Numbered from the stretch's first letter, positions 17,326 to 25,349 are shown. The stretch is DNA of 64,000 nt from C7867-006 sp964453075 (GCA_964453075.1 CAYVNM010000004.1:1-64000); one strand, 5' to 3'. Program-made: numbers and translations. The notes: generated by a model not told the origin, from the sequence alone.

Positions 17326-17433
17326 ATGGCGACGCACGGACACGGGCCGCCGACGATGGTGGCGACTGCCCCACGAGCCAGGGGGCACATTGTGATTTGC
17401 ACGACAACTTCGGCGACGGGCACGACGGCCTAG
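17326..17433 (+). CDS. Very small protein, 35 aa (cassette C4)
   Basis: Candidate 35-residue product, MATHGHGPPTMVATAP then a Thr/Ala-rich end. AAGGAGGG at a good distance supports the start, and the unit has a promoter and terminator like the other cassettes. The amino-acid make-up is low in complexity and no family is recognised, so the unit might instead give a small RNA. Frames on the opposite strand and in other registers are longer but have no ribosome site. Confidence 0.4.
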   Translation: MATHGHGPPTMVATAPRARGHIVICTTTSATGTTA

Positions 17434-17466
17434 CGCGACGACGAGAGCGCCGGCCACGGGCAACAC

Positions 17467-17498
17467 GACCGGGAGGGGTTTACACAACCCTCTCGGTC
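17467..17498 (+). terminator. Terminator of cassette C4
   Basis: GACCGGGAGGGGTT, TACAC loop, AACCCTCTCGGTC, TTTT. Confidence 0.88.
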
Positions 17499-17553
17499 TT
17501 TTCTATTATCTAAAATTCGTTCTTGCAAAAAATGGCTGATTTTGGTAGAGTAT

Positions 17554-17653
17554 NNNNNNNNNNNNNNNNNNNNNNNNNNNNNNNNNNNNNNNNNNNNNNN
17601 NNNNNNNNNNNNNNNNNNNNNNNNNNNNNNNNNNNNNNNNNNNNNNNNNNNNN
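17554..17653. other. Scaffold gap of 100 N
   Basis: Run of 100 N directly before the bL31 start. The flanks share no obvious overlap. The missing piece should contain the bL31 promoter. Confidence 0.95.
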
Positions 17654-17911
17654 ATGAAAAAAGACATACATCCGCAAAATTATAGACCAGTGCTATTTAT
17701 AGACAACTCAAACAAAGCTGAGTTTGTTATTTCGTCTACAGTAGCAACTACAGAAACTGGCAAAGCAAAGGATGGAAAGGAATATCCTATTTATAGACTT
17801 GAAATTTCAAGTGCTTCACATCCTTTTTACACAGGGAATGAGAAGACTCTGGATTCTGCTGGAAGAGTGGAGAAATTCCGAGCAAAACAAGCAAAGGTTG
17901 TTAAAAAATAA
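17654..17911 (+). CDS. rpmE2: Ribosomal protein bL31, zinc-free (type B)
   Basis: Large-subunit protein of 85 residues. MKKDIHPQNYRPV and FYTG are characteristic, and the CxxC zinc pairs of type A are absent. The ATG abuts the assembly gap, so upstream sequence cannot be judged, but MKKDIHP is the usual family start. Terminated by a strong hairpin just before prfA. Confidence 0.9.
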   Translation: MKKDIHPQNYRPVLFIDNSNKAEFVISSTVATTETGKAKDGKEYPIYRLEISSASHPFYTGNEKTLDSAGRVEKFRAKQAKVVKK

Positions 17912-17922
17912 AGATTTAAAAC

Positions 17923-17950
17923 AAAAAAAGCGAAAAAGGTCGCTTTTTTT
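17923..17950 (+). terminator. Terminator after bL31
   Basis: AAAAAAAGCG, eight-base loop, CGCTTTTTTT. Confidence 0.88.
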
Positions 17951-17971
17951 GCTATACTGAAATCAACATTT

Positions 17972-18946
17972 ATGGACTTAGACAAATATCTACAAAACAA
18001 TAAAACATCTTATCTTGCTGAAACTTACAAAAAACTTGAGAAGGAAGAAATTTCTACAAGAGAGATGATAGAGGGTGATCCATCACTTGCTGATTTGGCG
18101 CATGCTGAATTGAAAGATTTAGAGATACAAAAAGAAGCCATAATGAAGCAAATGGAAGAAATCTTGAAAGAGGATGAGAAAGAAGAAGAGTTTCCAAACG
18201 AAATAATATTGGAAGTAAGAGCAGGTGCTGGTGGAGAGGAGGCGTCACTTTTTGCTGAGGAATTGGCCCAGATGTATAACAAATACGCAGAAAACCAAGG
18301 TTGGTCAGTGCATCCTATAGATGAGTCCAGGAGTGCAGTAGGTGGTTACAAGGAAGCATCTTTTGAAATAAGAGGTAAGGGGGTTTATAAAGATTTGAGA
18401 TTTGAAACTGGTGTTCATAGAGTACAAAGAATTCCAGCCACAGAGAAGATGGGTAGGGTACACACATCCACCGCGACTGTTGCTGTTCTTCCTGTACGCA
18501 AGAAAACCACAGTAGATATAAAACCAGCAGATATTGAAATAGAAACATCAAGGTCCGGAGGCGCGGGTGGGCAGAATGTGAACAAGGTGGAAACAGCTGT
18601 CAGAATAATTCACAAACCAACAGGCATAGATGTGCGTTCAACCGCAGAGAGAAGTCAGCTCAAAAACCGTGAGAGAGCCATGTCTATTTTGACTGCTAAA
18701 TTGCAGATGTTAAAAGATGAAGAAGAGGCCAAAAAGTATTCAGCGGATAGGAAGAATCAAGTGGGCACAGCTGATAGGTCAGAGAAAATCAGAACATATA
18801 ATATTTTGCAGGATCGCATAACAGACCATCGTATAAAACAGTCGTGGCATAACATAGAGAAAATAATGGCAGGTGAAATAAGTCCAGTTTTGGAGGCAAT
18901 GGCTAGCTATAATGGGCAAGAAGTGGAGGGGAGTGACGAGGAGTAA
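17972..18946 (+). CDS. prfA: Peptide chain release factor 1
   Basis: Reads UAA and UAG and triggers peptide release. 324 residues, shorter than the usual 355-360, mostly at the N-terminus. The codon-reading PAT tripeptide lies in HRVQRIPATEKMGR (about 151), the catalytic GGQ at 199-201 in GGAGGQNVNKVETAVR. TATACT at 17953-17958 lies 13 nt before the ATG with no Shine-Dalgarno. Element B1 follows the stop by 3 nt. Confidence 0.95.
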   Translation: MDLDKYLQNNKTSYLAETYKKLEKEEISTREMIEGDPSLADLAHAELKDLEIQKEAIMKQMEEILKEDEKEEEFPNEIILEVRAGAGGEEASLFAEELAQMYNKYAENQGWSVHPIDESRSAVGGYKEASFEIRGKGVYKDLRFETGVHRVQRIPATEKMGRVHTSTATVAVLPVRKKTTVDIKPADIEIETSRSGGAGGQNVNKVETAVRIIHKPTGIDVRSTAERSQLKNRERAMSILTAKLQMLKDEEEAKKYSADRKNQVGTADRSEKIRTYNILQDRITDHRIKQSWHNIEKIMAGEISPVLEAMASYNGQEVEGSDEE

Positions 18947-18949
18947 AGT

Positions 18950-19122
18950 GTAAAATGTTTTGCTAATAAATTTTCAGAGCAACCTTAAAAATTCCAGCAG
19001 AATTTTTAAGGCCAGTCCTCACCCTCCATCCGTCAAGAGCCCTTCGGATAACCTCAGGGTCATTGACGGAACCGTGCTGGAGGGTTGCGGGGTCTCTGAA
19101 AAATTATTAGCAAAACATTTAC
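18950..19122 (+). repeat. Structured 3' element B1
   Basis: Long imperfect palindrome after prfA. An outer stem of about 27 bp (GTAAAATGTTTTGC / GCAAAACATTTAC ends) encloses a CCTTAAAAATTC-CAGC-AGAATTTTTAAGG hairpin and a branched domain with CCGTCAAGAGCCC, GGTCATTGACGG, ACCGTGCTGGA and GCGGGGTCTC. The same internal blocks occur in the same order in B2 downstream of dnaE, with unrelated outer arms. An open frame across it is a by-product of the repeats. Nothing else is visible between prfA and cassette C5. Confidence 0.8.
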
Positions 19123-19144
19123 TAGATGCACGAGATTTTTAGAA

Positions 19145-19169
19145 AAACGGCCTGTTTTAGGTCTTTTTT
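19145..19169 (+). terminator. Terminator between B1 and cassette C5
   Basis: GGCCT-GTTTT-AGGTC hairpin preceded by AAAAA and followed by TTTTTT. Confidence 0.65.
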
Positions 19170-19190
19170 GTTGTTTTTGAGTTAAAAAAC

Positions 19191-19219
19191 TTGACATATA
19201 TAGTAAAAAGGTGTATAGT
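19191..19219 (+). promoter_or_regulatory. Promoter of cassette C5
   Basis: TTGACA (19191-19196), 17-bp spacer, TATAGT (19214-19219). The leader (about 19229-19271) folds into a CTAGCTAT / ATAGCTAG stem with an inner CACT...AGTG and GGAGA-type stem before the AGGAG ribosome site. Confidence 0.75.
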
Positions 19220-19285
19220 TCAAAGAGGACTAGCTATTCACTTGGGGATGGTCTCCAGTGTGGTATAGCTAGGTCAGGAGCCCAC

Positions 19286-19786
19286 ATGACTTCTGCAATC
19301 GCCTTCCGTGCACCCGCTGAAGTGGATCACGATATCCAGGTCAGTGGCTACACCTGCTTTCCTGAATCGAGGTGGAGAGAAGCAATTCTCTTCTATCTCT
19401 TCGGGATGTGGGGCAACCGTGAGCGCGTGGCGTATCGCCCGAAGATCTCTTTCGGCGATATCACGTTGCGACTCGGGGACGGCGAGTACTACGCGTACGG
19501 ACACGCGCAAGTACCCGAGAACATCCCGCCGCTCGACAGCAACGACCTGGTGGAAACATCGGGTGAGCAAGCTGAGGTCGAGGTTGCGTTGGTCCGCTTC
19601 GTGAAAGATGAGCGGATCAGACAGCTTCGTCTTCGCCTGCCGTTGGTGTCGGACGACGTCGCGACCCTCGTCCTTTGGAAGAAGGCGAGACGGGGCGAGT
19701 ACGGCTACGCGGGCATCGGTCTCCCATACTCATGGGGAACCAAGGGCCCGTGGTGGACGCGCGAGGAGTTCGAGCGCGGACTCTAA
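19286..19786 (+). CDS. Unknown 166-aa protein (cassette C5)
   Basis: 166 residues with no recognised family, no signal peptide and no membrane helix. The composition is acidic at the centre and basic in VKDERIRQLRLRLP, with many aromatics at the end (YSWGTKGPWWTREEF). It is probably a soluble alpha/beta domain. AGGAG 5 nt upstream fixes the start at 19286; an upstream GTG lies in the promoter. GC is far above that of the flanking prfA and rpsB genes, and codons such as CGC, GCG and CTC are common, supporting acquisition from a GC-richer source. Confidence 0.7.
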   Translation: MTSAIAFRAPAEVDHDIQVSGYTCFPESRWREAILFYLFGMWGNRERVAYRPKISFGDITLRLGDGEYYAYGHAQVPENIPPLDSNDLVETSGEQAEVEVALVRFVKDERIRQLRLRLPLVSDDVATLVLWKKARRGEYGYAGIGLPYSWGTKGPWWTREEFERGL

Positions 19787-19824
19787 GGTCTTCGGACAGC
19801 CACCTTTGAGAGCTGTCCATTCAC

Positions 19825-19855
19825 GGGCGCCGGTCAACATGACGGCGCCCTTTTT
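19825..19855 (+). terminator. Terminator of cassette C5
   Basis: GGGCGCCG-GTCA-ACA-TGAC-GGCGCCC then TTTTT. The tip GGTCAACATGAC and a CGTATACG just beyond are also found at the end of cassette C6. Confidence 0.9.
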
Positions 19856-19872
19856 CGTATACGGATAAGTGG

Positions 19873-19901
19873 TTGCAAGATATTTGCCTTTCTGATAGGA
19901 T
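19873..19901 (+). promoter_or_regulatory. Promoter of rpsB
   Basis: TTGCAA (19873-19878), 17-bp spacer, TAGGAT (19896-19901), 11 nt before the ATG. It is one of few resident promoters with a recognisable -35. Confidence 0.55.
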
Positions 19902-19912
19902 GTATTTCACAT

Positions 19913-20650
19913 ATGACAGACAAAACAAACGCCGCAAACATCACTTTGAAGACAGATAACAGCGTGGTAGACGCTCTTTTTTCTGTTGGGGCACACTTTG
20001 GCTTTATAAAATCTAGACGACACCCAAGTACAAAACCTTTCATTTTTGGGGTTAAAAACAAAATTGAGATTTTTGACCTAGAAAAGACAAGTCAGTCTTT
20101 GAACAAGGCACTAGAATTTGTTCAAGATCTTGGTTCTAGAAACGCAAAAATCCTATTTGTTAGTGGTAAGAACGAGGCAAAATCTGCTATTACTTTGACC
20201 GCTGAAAGTATCAATATGCCATACGTGGCTGGTAGATTTATTGGTGGTACTTTGACCAATTTTCCAGAAATTCGTAAAAGAGTAGAAAAGCTTGAATCCC
20301 TTGTGTCACAAAAAGAAAAAGGTGAACTTGTTAAATATACAAAGAAAGAAAGACTACTTATTGATCGTGAAATAAATAGATTGAGAGAGTTTTTCTTTGG
20401 TTTGAGCGTTATGAAGAATCTTCCAGCAGCTCTGTTTGTAGTAGATAGCAAGAAAGAGTCTATAGCAGTAAAAGAAGCAAAGATGATGGGAATTCCAGTT
20501 ATCAGTTTGTCTGGTACAGACAACAACCTAAATGAAGTAGATTTTCCAATTCCAGGCAATGATGCAAGTCGAACAAGTATAGAATTTTTCCTACACAAGA
20601 TAGCGGAAGGCTACAAAGCTGGTCAAATGAAGAAACCAGCAACAGCTTAA
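19913..20650 (+). CDS. rpsB: Ribosomal protein uS2
   Basis: Small-subunit protein of 245 residues. Family blocks visible are GAHFGFIKSRRHPSTKPFIFG (near the N-terminus), AGRFIGGTLTNFPEIRKR (about 100-117), PAALFVVDSKKESIAVKEAKMMGIPVI and DFPIPGNDAS. It forms the usual rpsB-tsf pair, with about 100 nt between the genes. No Shine-Dalgarno. Confidence 0.96.
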   Translation: MTDKTNAANITLKTDNSVVDALFSVGAHFGFIKSRRHPSTKPFIFGVKNKIEIFDLEKTSQSLNKALEFVQDLGSRNAKILFVSGKNEAKSAITLTAESINMPYVAGRFIGGTLTNFPEIRKRVEKLESLVSQKEKGELVKYTKKERLLIDREINRLREFFFGLSVMKNLPAALFVVDSKKESIAVKEAKMMGIPVISLSGTDNNLNEVDFPIPGNDASRTSIEFFLHKIAEGYKAGQMKKPATA

Positions 20651-20748
20651 TCTGAATTTCTCGGAAATCTACCTAGAGGGTTTGGTGTGTTTTACTCAGG
20701 TTTAATGTTATTATAATTATATTAAAGTTAATTTAACTAGATAAAAAT

Positions 20749-21351
20749 ATGACGGGAAACTCTAATGAAATAACAACAGAACTTATAAAACAATTGCGTG
20801 ATAAGACAGGTATATCTGTTATGCAGTGTAAAAAAGCCTTGGATGAGACTGGTGGTGATATGGAGAAAGCAATAATGCTTTTGCAAAAGAAAAGTGCTGA
20901 TATTGCAAGTTCAAAACAAGACAGAACTCTTAATTCAGGAGTGGTTGCCTCTTATATACATGCTACAGGAAGTGTTGGAACTATGGTGGAGTTGCTTTGC
21001 GAAACTGACTTTGTGGCTAACAATGAAGAATTTAAAAAAATAGCTAGAGATATCGCTATGCATGTTACAGCTACAAATCCACAATTTTTGAAAATGGAGG
21101 ATATAGATGAACATGCAATGGGACTAGCAAAAGAAATGTTTACTAAAGAAGTCGAGGGTAAGCCTGAGGATATGAAGGCAAAGATCTTGGAAGGAAAACT
21201 AGCGGCTTATTGGGGTGAAAGAGTTCTTTTGACTCAGGTATTTATAAAGAATCCGGAGTTGACCATAACAAATCTACTACAATCAGCAGTTCAAAAATTT
21301 GGTGAAAAAATTGAAATCGGAAGATTTGTGCGTTTCTCAATTGCGGAATAA
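20749..21351 (+). CDS. tsf: Translation elongation factor Ts
   Basis: Nucleotide-exchange factor that recycles EF-Tu-GDP. 200 residues, a short form like that of Thermus. An N-terminal UBA-like domain (IKQLRDKTGISVMQCKKALDETGGDMEKAI, about 12-42) precedes a core with TDFVANNEEF (about 85-94) that contacts EF-Tu. The second half of the long E. coli core is missing. A TATAAT lies about 30 nt upstream in the gap after rpsB, which may give the gene its own promoter. Confidence 0.95.
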   Translation: MTGNSNEITTELIKQLRDKTGISVMQCKKALDETGGDMEKAIMLLQKKSADIASSKQDRTLNSGVVASYIHATGSVGTMVELLCETDFVANNEEFKKIARDIAMHVTATNPQFLKMEDIDEHAMGLAKEMFTKEVEGKPEDMKAKILEGKLAAYWGERVLLTQVFIKNPELTITNLLQSAVQKFGEKIEIGRFVRFSIAE

Positions 21352-21366
21352 ATAAAAATTTTATTT

Positions 21367-21747
21367 ATGACAACGACAATCACGCTTTTCTTAATATCCA
21401 TGTTTGTATTGGCGGGCTTGATAGGGTCAAAAATCTTTGAGATAAAGGTCAGGAGGATAGATTTTCTGGTCAATTTATTTATAAAAGGCGATAAACTAAT
21501 ACATCGTTTAGGTGATATTCTTATATTTAAATACAATCGATACAAAAAAATTCTCAATATATTTATTTTTGATTTCTTACCTTCTTATCTGTATGAGTTA
21601 TTGGTCAAAATGAAGGATTATGTGGCAAAGAAGTACTATAATGCTGGAGATAGTATAAGAGGTAGAAGGATTTTGAAAAGTAATGGTTCAGTATCGTCTT
21701 TCTTAGAACAATTATCAGAAGATAAGACGGTTGAAAAAAAATCTTAG
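21367..21747 (+). CDS. Small membrane-anchored protein of unknown function
   Basis: 126 residues. A single N-terminal transmembrane helix (about 4-24) precedes a basic, helical cytoplasmic part and a polar tail (SVSSFLEQLSEDKTVEKKS). No family recognised. It starts 15 nt after tsf, so co-transcription with rpsB-tsf is likely. Base composition is that of resident genes. Confidence 0.6.
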   Translation: MTTTITLFLISMFVLAGLIGSKIFEIKVRRIDFLVNLFIKGDKLIHRLGDILIFKYNRYKKILNIFIFDFLPSYLYELLVKMKDYVAKKYYNAGDSIRGRRILKSNGSVSSFLEQLSEDKTVEKKS

Positions 21748-21759
21748 AGATGTTATATT
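21731..21759 (+). promoter_or_regulatory. Promoter of tRNA-Thr
   Basis: TTGAAA (21731-21736), 17-bp spacer, TATATT (21754-21759), about 35 nt before the mature tRNA 5' end. Confidence 0.5.
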
Positions 21760-21794
21760 TGTCCGGTGCCTTTTAGAAGTTTGGAGTTTATATT

Positions 21795-21870
21795 GCCACC
21801 TTAGCTCAGTTGGTAGAGCAATGCTTTTGTAAAGCATGGGTCGTCAGTTCAAGTCTGACAGGTGGCTCCA
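21795..21870 (+). tRNA. tRNA-Thr (anticodon TGT)
   Basis: 76-nt cloverleaf with encoded CCA. Acceptor GCCACCT / AGGTGGC, D-arm GCTC..GAGC, anticodon stem ATGCT / AGCAT with loop TTTGTAA (anticodon TGT), T-arm GTCAG-TTCAAGT-CTGAC. Discriminator T. A terminator follows immediately. Confidence 0.97.
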
Positions 21871-21902
21871 AAAAAATCCCCGCTATGTAGCGGGGATTTT
21901 TT
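21871..21902 (+). terminator. Terminator of tRNA-Thr (palindrome E1)
   Basis: AAAAATCCCCGCTA, TG, TAGCGGGGATTTTT. The same 30 bp recurs exactly at 22031-22060. Confidence 0.92.
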
Positions 21903-22030
21903 GAGTCAACTGTCAGACGTAGTCTGCAGGTGAGGTTGGGTTGGGACCCGACCGTAAAACCTTGGCACGTTTTTTCAGAGCGTAGCGAATAAACAAAACG
22001 GACAAGGTGTACTGTTCCTGTAAGGAAGCG
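21903..22030 (+). other. Structured spacer between two identical terminators
   Basis: 128 bp with no convincing frame but several hairpins: CAGAC-GTA-GTCTG, GGTTGGG / CCCGACC, an ACCTTG / CAAGGT pair enclosing about 35 nt, and TTCC-TGTAA-GGAA. It could be a small RNA or an inserted piece bounded by the duplicated 30-bp palindrome; no clear promoter was seen. Confidence 0.4.
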
Positions 22031-22060
22031 AAAAATCCCCGCTATGTAGCGGGGATTTTT
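22031..22060. terminator. Second copy of the 30-bp palindromic terminator (E2)
   Basis: Exact copy of 21873-21902. Symmetric, so it can also serve the minus-strand gene ending at 22089. Confidence 0.9.
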
Positions 22061-22088
22061 CTGTTAGAAATTTAATTATTTGAATTTA

Positions 22089-22796
22089 TTACTGTTTTTT
22101 ATTAGTGCTTGTGGCGGTGGTTGTGGTGGCTTCTCTGGATACTTTCAGAGATTTTAGTTCTGGTACAGCTTTTTCTAGATCCTCTATACTCTGGAAACCA
22201 TAATATATTTTGTCTTTTATTATGAGTGCAGGTAATTTGTTTTCTACTTTATTTATAGAAATAAGGGTTTTTATTGCAGATAAGTCCATATTATAATCGA
22301 AGGAGTATATGCGTAATTCTGGGTAAGTTTCTCGCAACTTAGTGAGTACATAACCCTCTCTTTCACAATTGTCACAATCATCATTTGTTGAGTAGAAGTA
22401 TATTATAGATAATGGATTTCTCTTGCACTTATCGTTTATCCTGTTCATTAGGAGGTAGTCTTTTATTTCTAGAAGAGAATAGTACTTTTTCAAAGTTTGT
22501 ACTTCTGGATCATTGGCTCCTCTCTGACCTTCTGTGTATGATAATTTTTCTTCTAGGTTTGCTAGCTCTGTGGACAGGGTTCCTGTGCCAATATCTTTAC
22601 AAAGTGATTCCTCAAGAAGAGAAAATTGTGTTTCTGAGGACAATATGTCTATAGATATCTTATCCTGTATATTCCTAATTTCCTCCATTCTTTTTTGACT
22701 AAAGTAGTTGCTCAAAAAAATAGCAGTTGAAAAGATAATTGCTGTAATAATGAAAGAATATAGGTATTTTCTTGAACTAATTTTTCTAGGTTCCAT
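22089..22796 (-). CDS. Membrane-anchored thioredoxin-fold protein
   Basis: 235 residues. A transmembrane helix (about 10-30) precedes a helical extracytoplasmic stretch, then a thioredoxin-like domain. In that domain FYSTNDDCDNCEREG carries a CDNC pair in the position of the CxxC redox motif, followed by LPALIIKDK with the cis-Pro strand expected of the fold. The Thr-rich C-terminal tail is disordered. Probably a disulfide reductase or oxidase for exported proteins. I chose MEPRKISS (22796), 10 nt after the stop of the glycosyltransferase; a longer frame would overlap that gene by about 50 nt. Confidence 0.72.
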   Translation of the reverse strand: MEPRKISSRKYLYSFIITAIIFSTAIFLSNYFSQKRMEEIRNIQDKISIDILSSETQFSLLEESLCKDIGTGTLSTELANLEEKLSYTEGQRGANDPEVQTLKKYYSLLEIKDYLLMNRINDKCKRNPLSIIYFYSTNDDCDNCEREGYVLTKLRETYPELRIYSFDYNMDLSAIKTLISINKVENKLPALIIKDKIYYGFQSIEDLEKAVPELKSLKVSREATTTTATSTNKKQ

Positions 22797-22806
22797 AAAA
22801 TTTGTT

Positions 22807-24054
22807 TTATCTCCAGGAGGCTTTAACACCGAATATTGCATTATACGCTGCTTTTCCAATCCATAGAGGAGCTATAAACATATACAATGTCATGAAAAAA
22901 ATCAAATCTACACCTAGATCTAATTTTCCTTCGGATACTTTCTTTGAAATGAGTATCATCAGGATGGTGCCTATGGTGGTAACAACTCCTATGAGTGCTA
23001 TAAGTTCAGTGTTTAGGTAAAACCAGTCAAAATTAAAACCACTCCAGTTAAAGTTTAGTCCAATAGTTTTGATTTCTAGGTACTTGCCCAATATCATTTT
23101 TACAAAGCTTATAATAGATAAAGAGGTAACAGTAAGTATGGATAATACGGATATTGCAGCCATTGGCAGTATAAATATTCCAAGATTCCCATATTTTCTT
23201 TTAAAGAACATTTCTTTGTAGTCTGTAGCGTTCTTAATAAATCCATAGGACCATCTGACACGCTGTTTTAGAAGTTTACGTAATGTATCTGGGGGAACAG
23301 TATAAACTATGGCATTGTGTGCATGCGTTATATTGTAGCCATTCTTCTGCATGCGTAGAGCTATTTCTATATCCTCTGTGTTGTGTGCGTGTCTGTATCC
23401 ACCAAGATTTTTAAAAACTTTTGTACGGAATATAGAAAATGGACCAGGGGTTATATATACAGCTTGCATGTAATGAAACATTTTTCTGGTAAAAATACCG
23501 AATCCATATTCAACTTTTTGAAGTAATTGAAGAGGTCCTTTTGGTTGCCAGAGTTTTATGGATGGGGCTACGGCCATTGTTTCTTTGTTTTCAAATTGTT
23601 TTACTATGTGTTTTAGAGCATCTTTGTGTACATAAGAATCAGCATCAAGACAACCTACTAATTCACTAGAAAGTTTTGAGATACCAAAATTAAGTGCAGT
23701 ATATTTACCACCATTTGGTTTGGTATAAACTTCTATTTGAGGATTGTTTTTAAATTTTTGTATTCTTTCCCAGGTTTTGTCTGTAGAACCATCGTCTACA
23801 ATCATTATTTTGAGTTTATTTTTTGGATAATCCAAAGAGAGCAACGAATGTATTGTTTTTGAAACAGTGTTTTCTTCATTCCAGCAGGGAACTATGACAG
23901 TGACAGAAGGATATCTTTTTATTCCTAGACGAATAAGACCAGCTTCTTTTGCAATATCCAGCCTGTTTTCAAAGTATGTAATTAGCAAAAAAACCTCAAA
24001 ATTGAGTGAGATAAATAAAAATATGTATGCTATTGAATTTGTTATATCAGGCAT
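22807..24054 (-). CDS. Processive family 2 glycosyltransferase, membrane-bound
   Basis: Builds a polysaccharide from a nucleotide sugar at the inner face of the membrane. 415 residues. An N-terminal helix is followed by the GT-A domain with VDDGSTDKT, LDADSYV, the TED motif (HNTEDIEIALRM) and QRVRW (QxxRW), then three C-terminal helices. This set is typical of PgaC/IcaA poly-N-acetylglucosamine and hyaluronan-type synthases. The product could be surface glycan. It follows pheS by 16 nt and precedes the thioredoxin-like gene by 10 nt, so the three form one minus-strand operon. Confidence 0.88.
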   Translation of the reverse strand: MPDITNSIAYIFLFISLNFEVFLLITYFENRLDIAKEAGLIRLGIKRYPSVTVIVPCWNEENTVSKTIHSLLSLDYPKNKLKIMIVDDGSTDKTWERIQKFKNNPQIEVYTKPNGGKYTALNFGISKLSSELVGCLDADSYVHKDALKHIVKQFENKETMAVAPSIKLWQPKGPLQLLQKVEYGFGIFTRKMFHYMQAVYITPGPFSIFRTKVFKNLGGYRHAHNTEDIEIALRMQKNGYNITHAHNAIVYTVPPDTLRKLLKQRVRWSYGFIKNATDYKEMFFKRKYGNLGIFILPMAAISVLSILTVTSLSIISFVKMILGKYLEIKTIGLNFNWSGFNFDWFYLNTELIALIGVVTTIGTILMILISKKVSEGKLDLGVDLIFFMTLYMFIAPLWIGKAAYNAIFGVKASWR

Positions 24055-24070
24055 ATGTTTTCAAATGCTA

Positions 24071-25255
24071 TTAGCGCACGGTTGCTCCGTATATTCTAGA
24101 AGTTTCAACTTCAAGTTTTTTATGTAGAGAATCAACTTCTGTAGACTGTAGGGTTCTTTCTGTTGATCTATAAGTAATACGATAAGCATAACTTACCATA
24201 TCTTTACCAAATTTTTCTGCGTTTTCATATTTGTCCAAGAGTGACACTTCTTCAATTAAGTTTGGAGCTATTTCTCTAACTAAATCAAAATAATCGTTTA
24301 CCACAAAGTCGTTTTTTACTACAAAAGAAATATCTCTGACTATCGGTGGGTATTTACTTACCTCAATGAACTTGTTACCGAGTTTGAGCTGTTTTTTAAC
24401 CCTCTCATCCTCTGACCACAATAGTCTTATGTCTGGTAGTTCCATGCTGATTATTGCCAATCTTTCTAATCCGAATCCAAAAGCCCAGCCATTATATTTT
24501 GTGGAGTCTACTCCTAGTTTTTCCAAGACTCCAGGTTGTACAACACCTGCCCCCAAAACCTCTATCCACTTACCATCTTTGTCTATTTCCATTTCTATAC
24601 TCTGGTTGGTGTAGGGGAATGTGTCATCATTGAATCTGAATTTTATATCTTGTCCAAAAACAGATTTTGCAACTTCCTCCAAGACATTTCGCAGGTCTTC
24701 CTGTGTAATGACATGATTTTCTGTTTTGCATAAATATAAACCATCAATCTGGTGGAATATATTCATGTGGTTTCTGTCTATTTCATCTTTGCGGTAAACT
24801 TTGCCGTGGGATAGTACTCCTACAGGTTCTCCCTTTTCTATTTTTTCTCTTATTTCTTTCAGGGCCAGGTAGTAATACCACATTACCGTACAGTGAGTCC
24901 TAAGAATGTTTTTATCATCTACATAATATGTATCAGATTTACTTCTTGCTGGATGGTTTGCGGGAAAATTAAACAAATCAAAAGTGATTTCTGCCGTTAC
25001 AACTTCTGGGACTTTTATCAGATCAAAATTTCTTAGTATGGGAATATTTGTCACTCTTTCTATCATCTCGTAAAGAGGACTCTCTTTTGTTCTAGAGAGG
25101 TCTTTCATGGCCAAATAATGTTTCATTCTCAGTGCCTCGGTATCACTTCTGGAAAAAAGATTTTCCAACAGCTTTTCTTGTTCGTCTAGGGGTGTCTCGA
25201 ATATATTGCGAGAAAGTGACGGATCATTATACAGGTTGTCCATAGTATTTGTCAT
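24071..25255 (-). CDS. Single-chain phenylalanyl-tRNA synthetase, mitochondrial type
   Basis: Charges tRNA-Phe. 394 residues in two parts. The class II catalytic domain (about 60-300) has KVYRKDEIDRNHMNIFHQIDG, DTFPYTNQSIEMEI and motif 3 GWAFGFGLERLAI. The ferredoxin-fold anticodon-binding domain (about 302-394) has KYPPIVRDISFVV, DYFDLVREIAPNL and YRITYRSTERTLQ. In ordinary bacteria that second domain is at the end of PheT, not PheS. The fused order is that of the monomeric mitochondrial enzyme (FARS2), and the motifs match it closely from my memory of that sequence. TACACT ends 7 nt before the ATG on the minus strand: leaderless. Confidence 0.85.
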   Translation of the reverse strand: MTNTMDNLYNDPSLSRNIFETPLDEQEKLLENLFSRSDTEALRMKHYLAMKDLSRTKESPLYEMIERVTNIPILRNFDLIKVPEVVTAEITFDLFNFPANHPARSKSDTYYVDDKNILRTHCTVMWYYYLALKEIREKIEKGEPVGVLSHGKVYRKDEIDRNHMNIFHQIDGLYLCKTENHVITQEDLRNVLEEVAKSVFGQDIKFRFNDDTFPYTNQSIEMEIDKDGKWIEVLGAGVVQPGVLEKLGVDSTKYNGWAFGFGLERLAIISMELPDIRLLWSEDERVKKQLKLGNKFIEVSKYPPIVRDISFVVKNDFVVNDYFDLVREIAPNLIEEVSLLDKYENAEKFGKDMVSYAYRITYRSTERTLQSTEVDSLHKKLEVETSRIYGATVR

Positions 25256-25334
25256 AATCCCTAGTGTATTGGAAAATGGTTAAAAATTCAAGTAAAACAA
25301 CAAAAAAGCACTAGCATTTAACTGGGCTTTTTGC

Positions 25335-25340
25335 TATAAT
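25335..25340 (+). promoter_or_regulatory. -10 element of gyrB
   Basis: TATAAT ending 9 nt before the gyrB ATG, no Shine-Dalgarno, no clear -35. Confidence 0.6.
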
Positions 25341-25349
25341 AGAGTACGC

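Noticed and set aside
17206..17487. 93-codon minus-strand frame across cassette C4
   Set aside because: Arg/Ala-rich shadow frame without SD; promoter, SD and terminator of the unit all point to the plus strand.
18960..19142. 60-codon frame inside element B1
   Set aside because: Covers a long inverted repeat conserved as structure in B2, where the frame is not kept.
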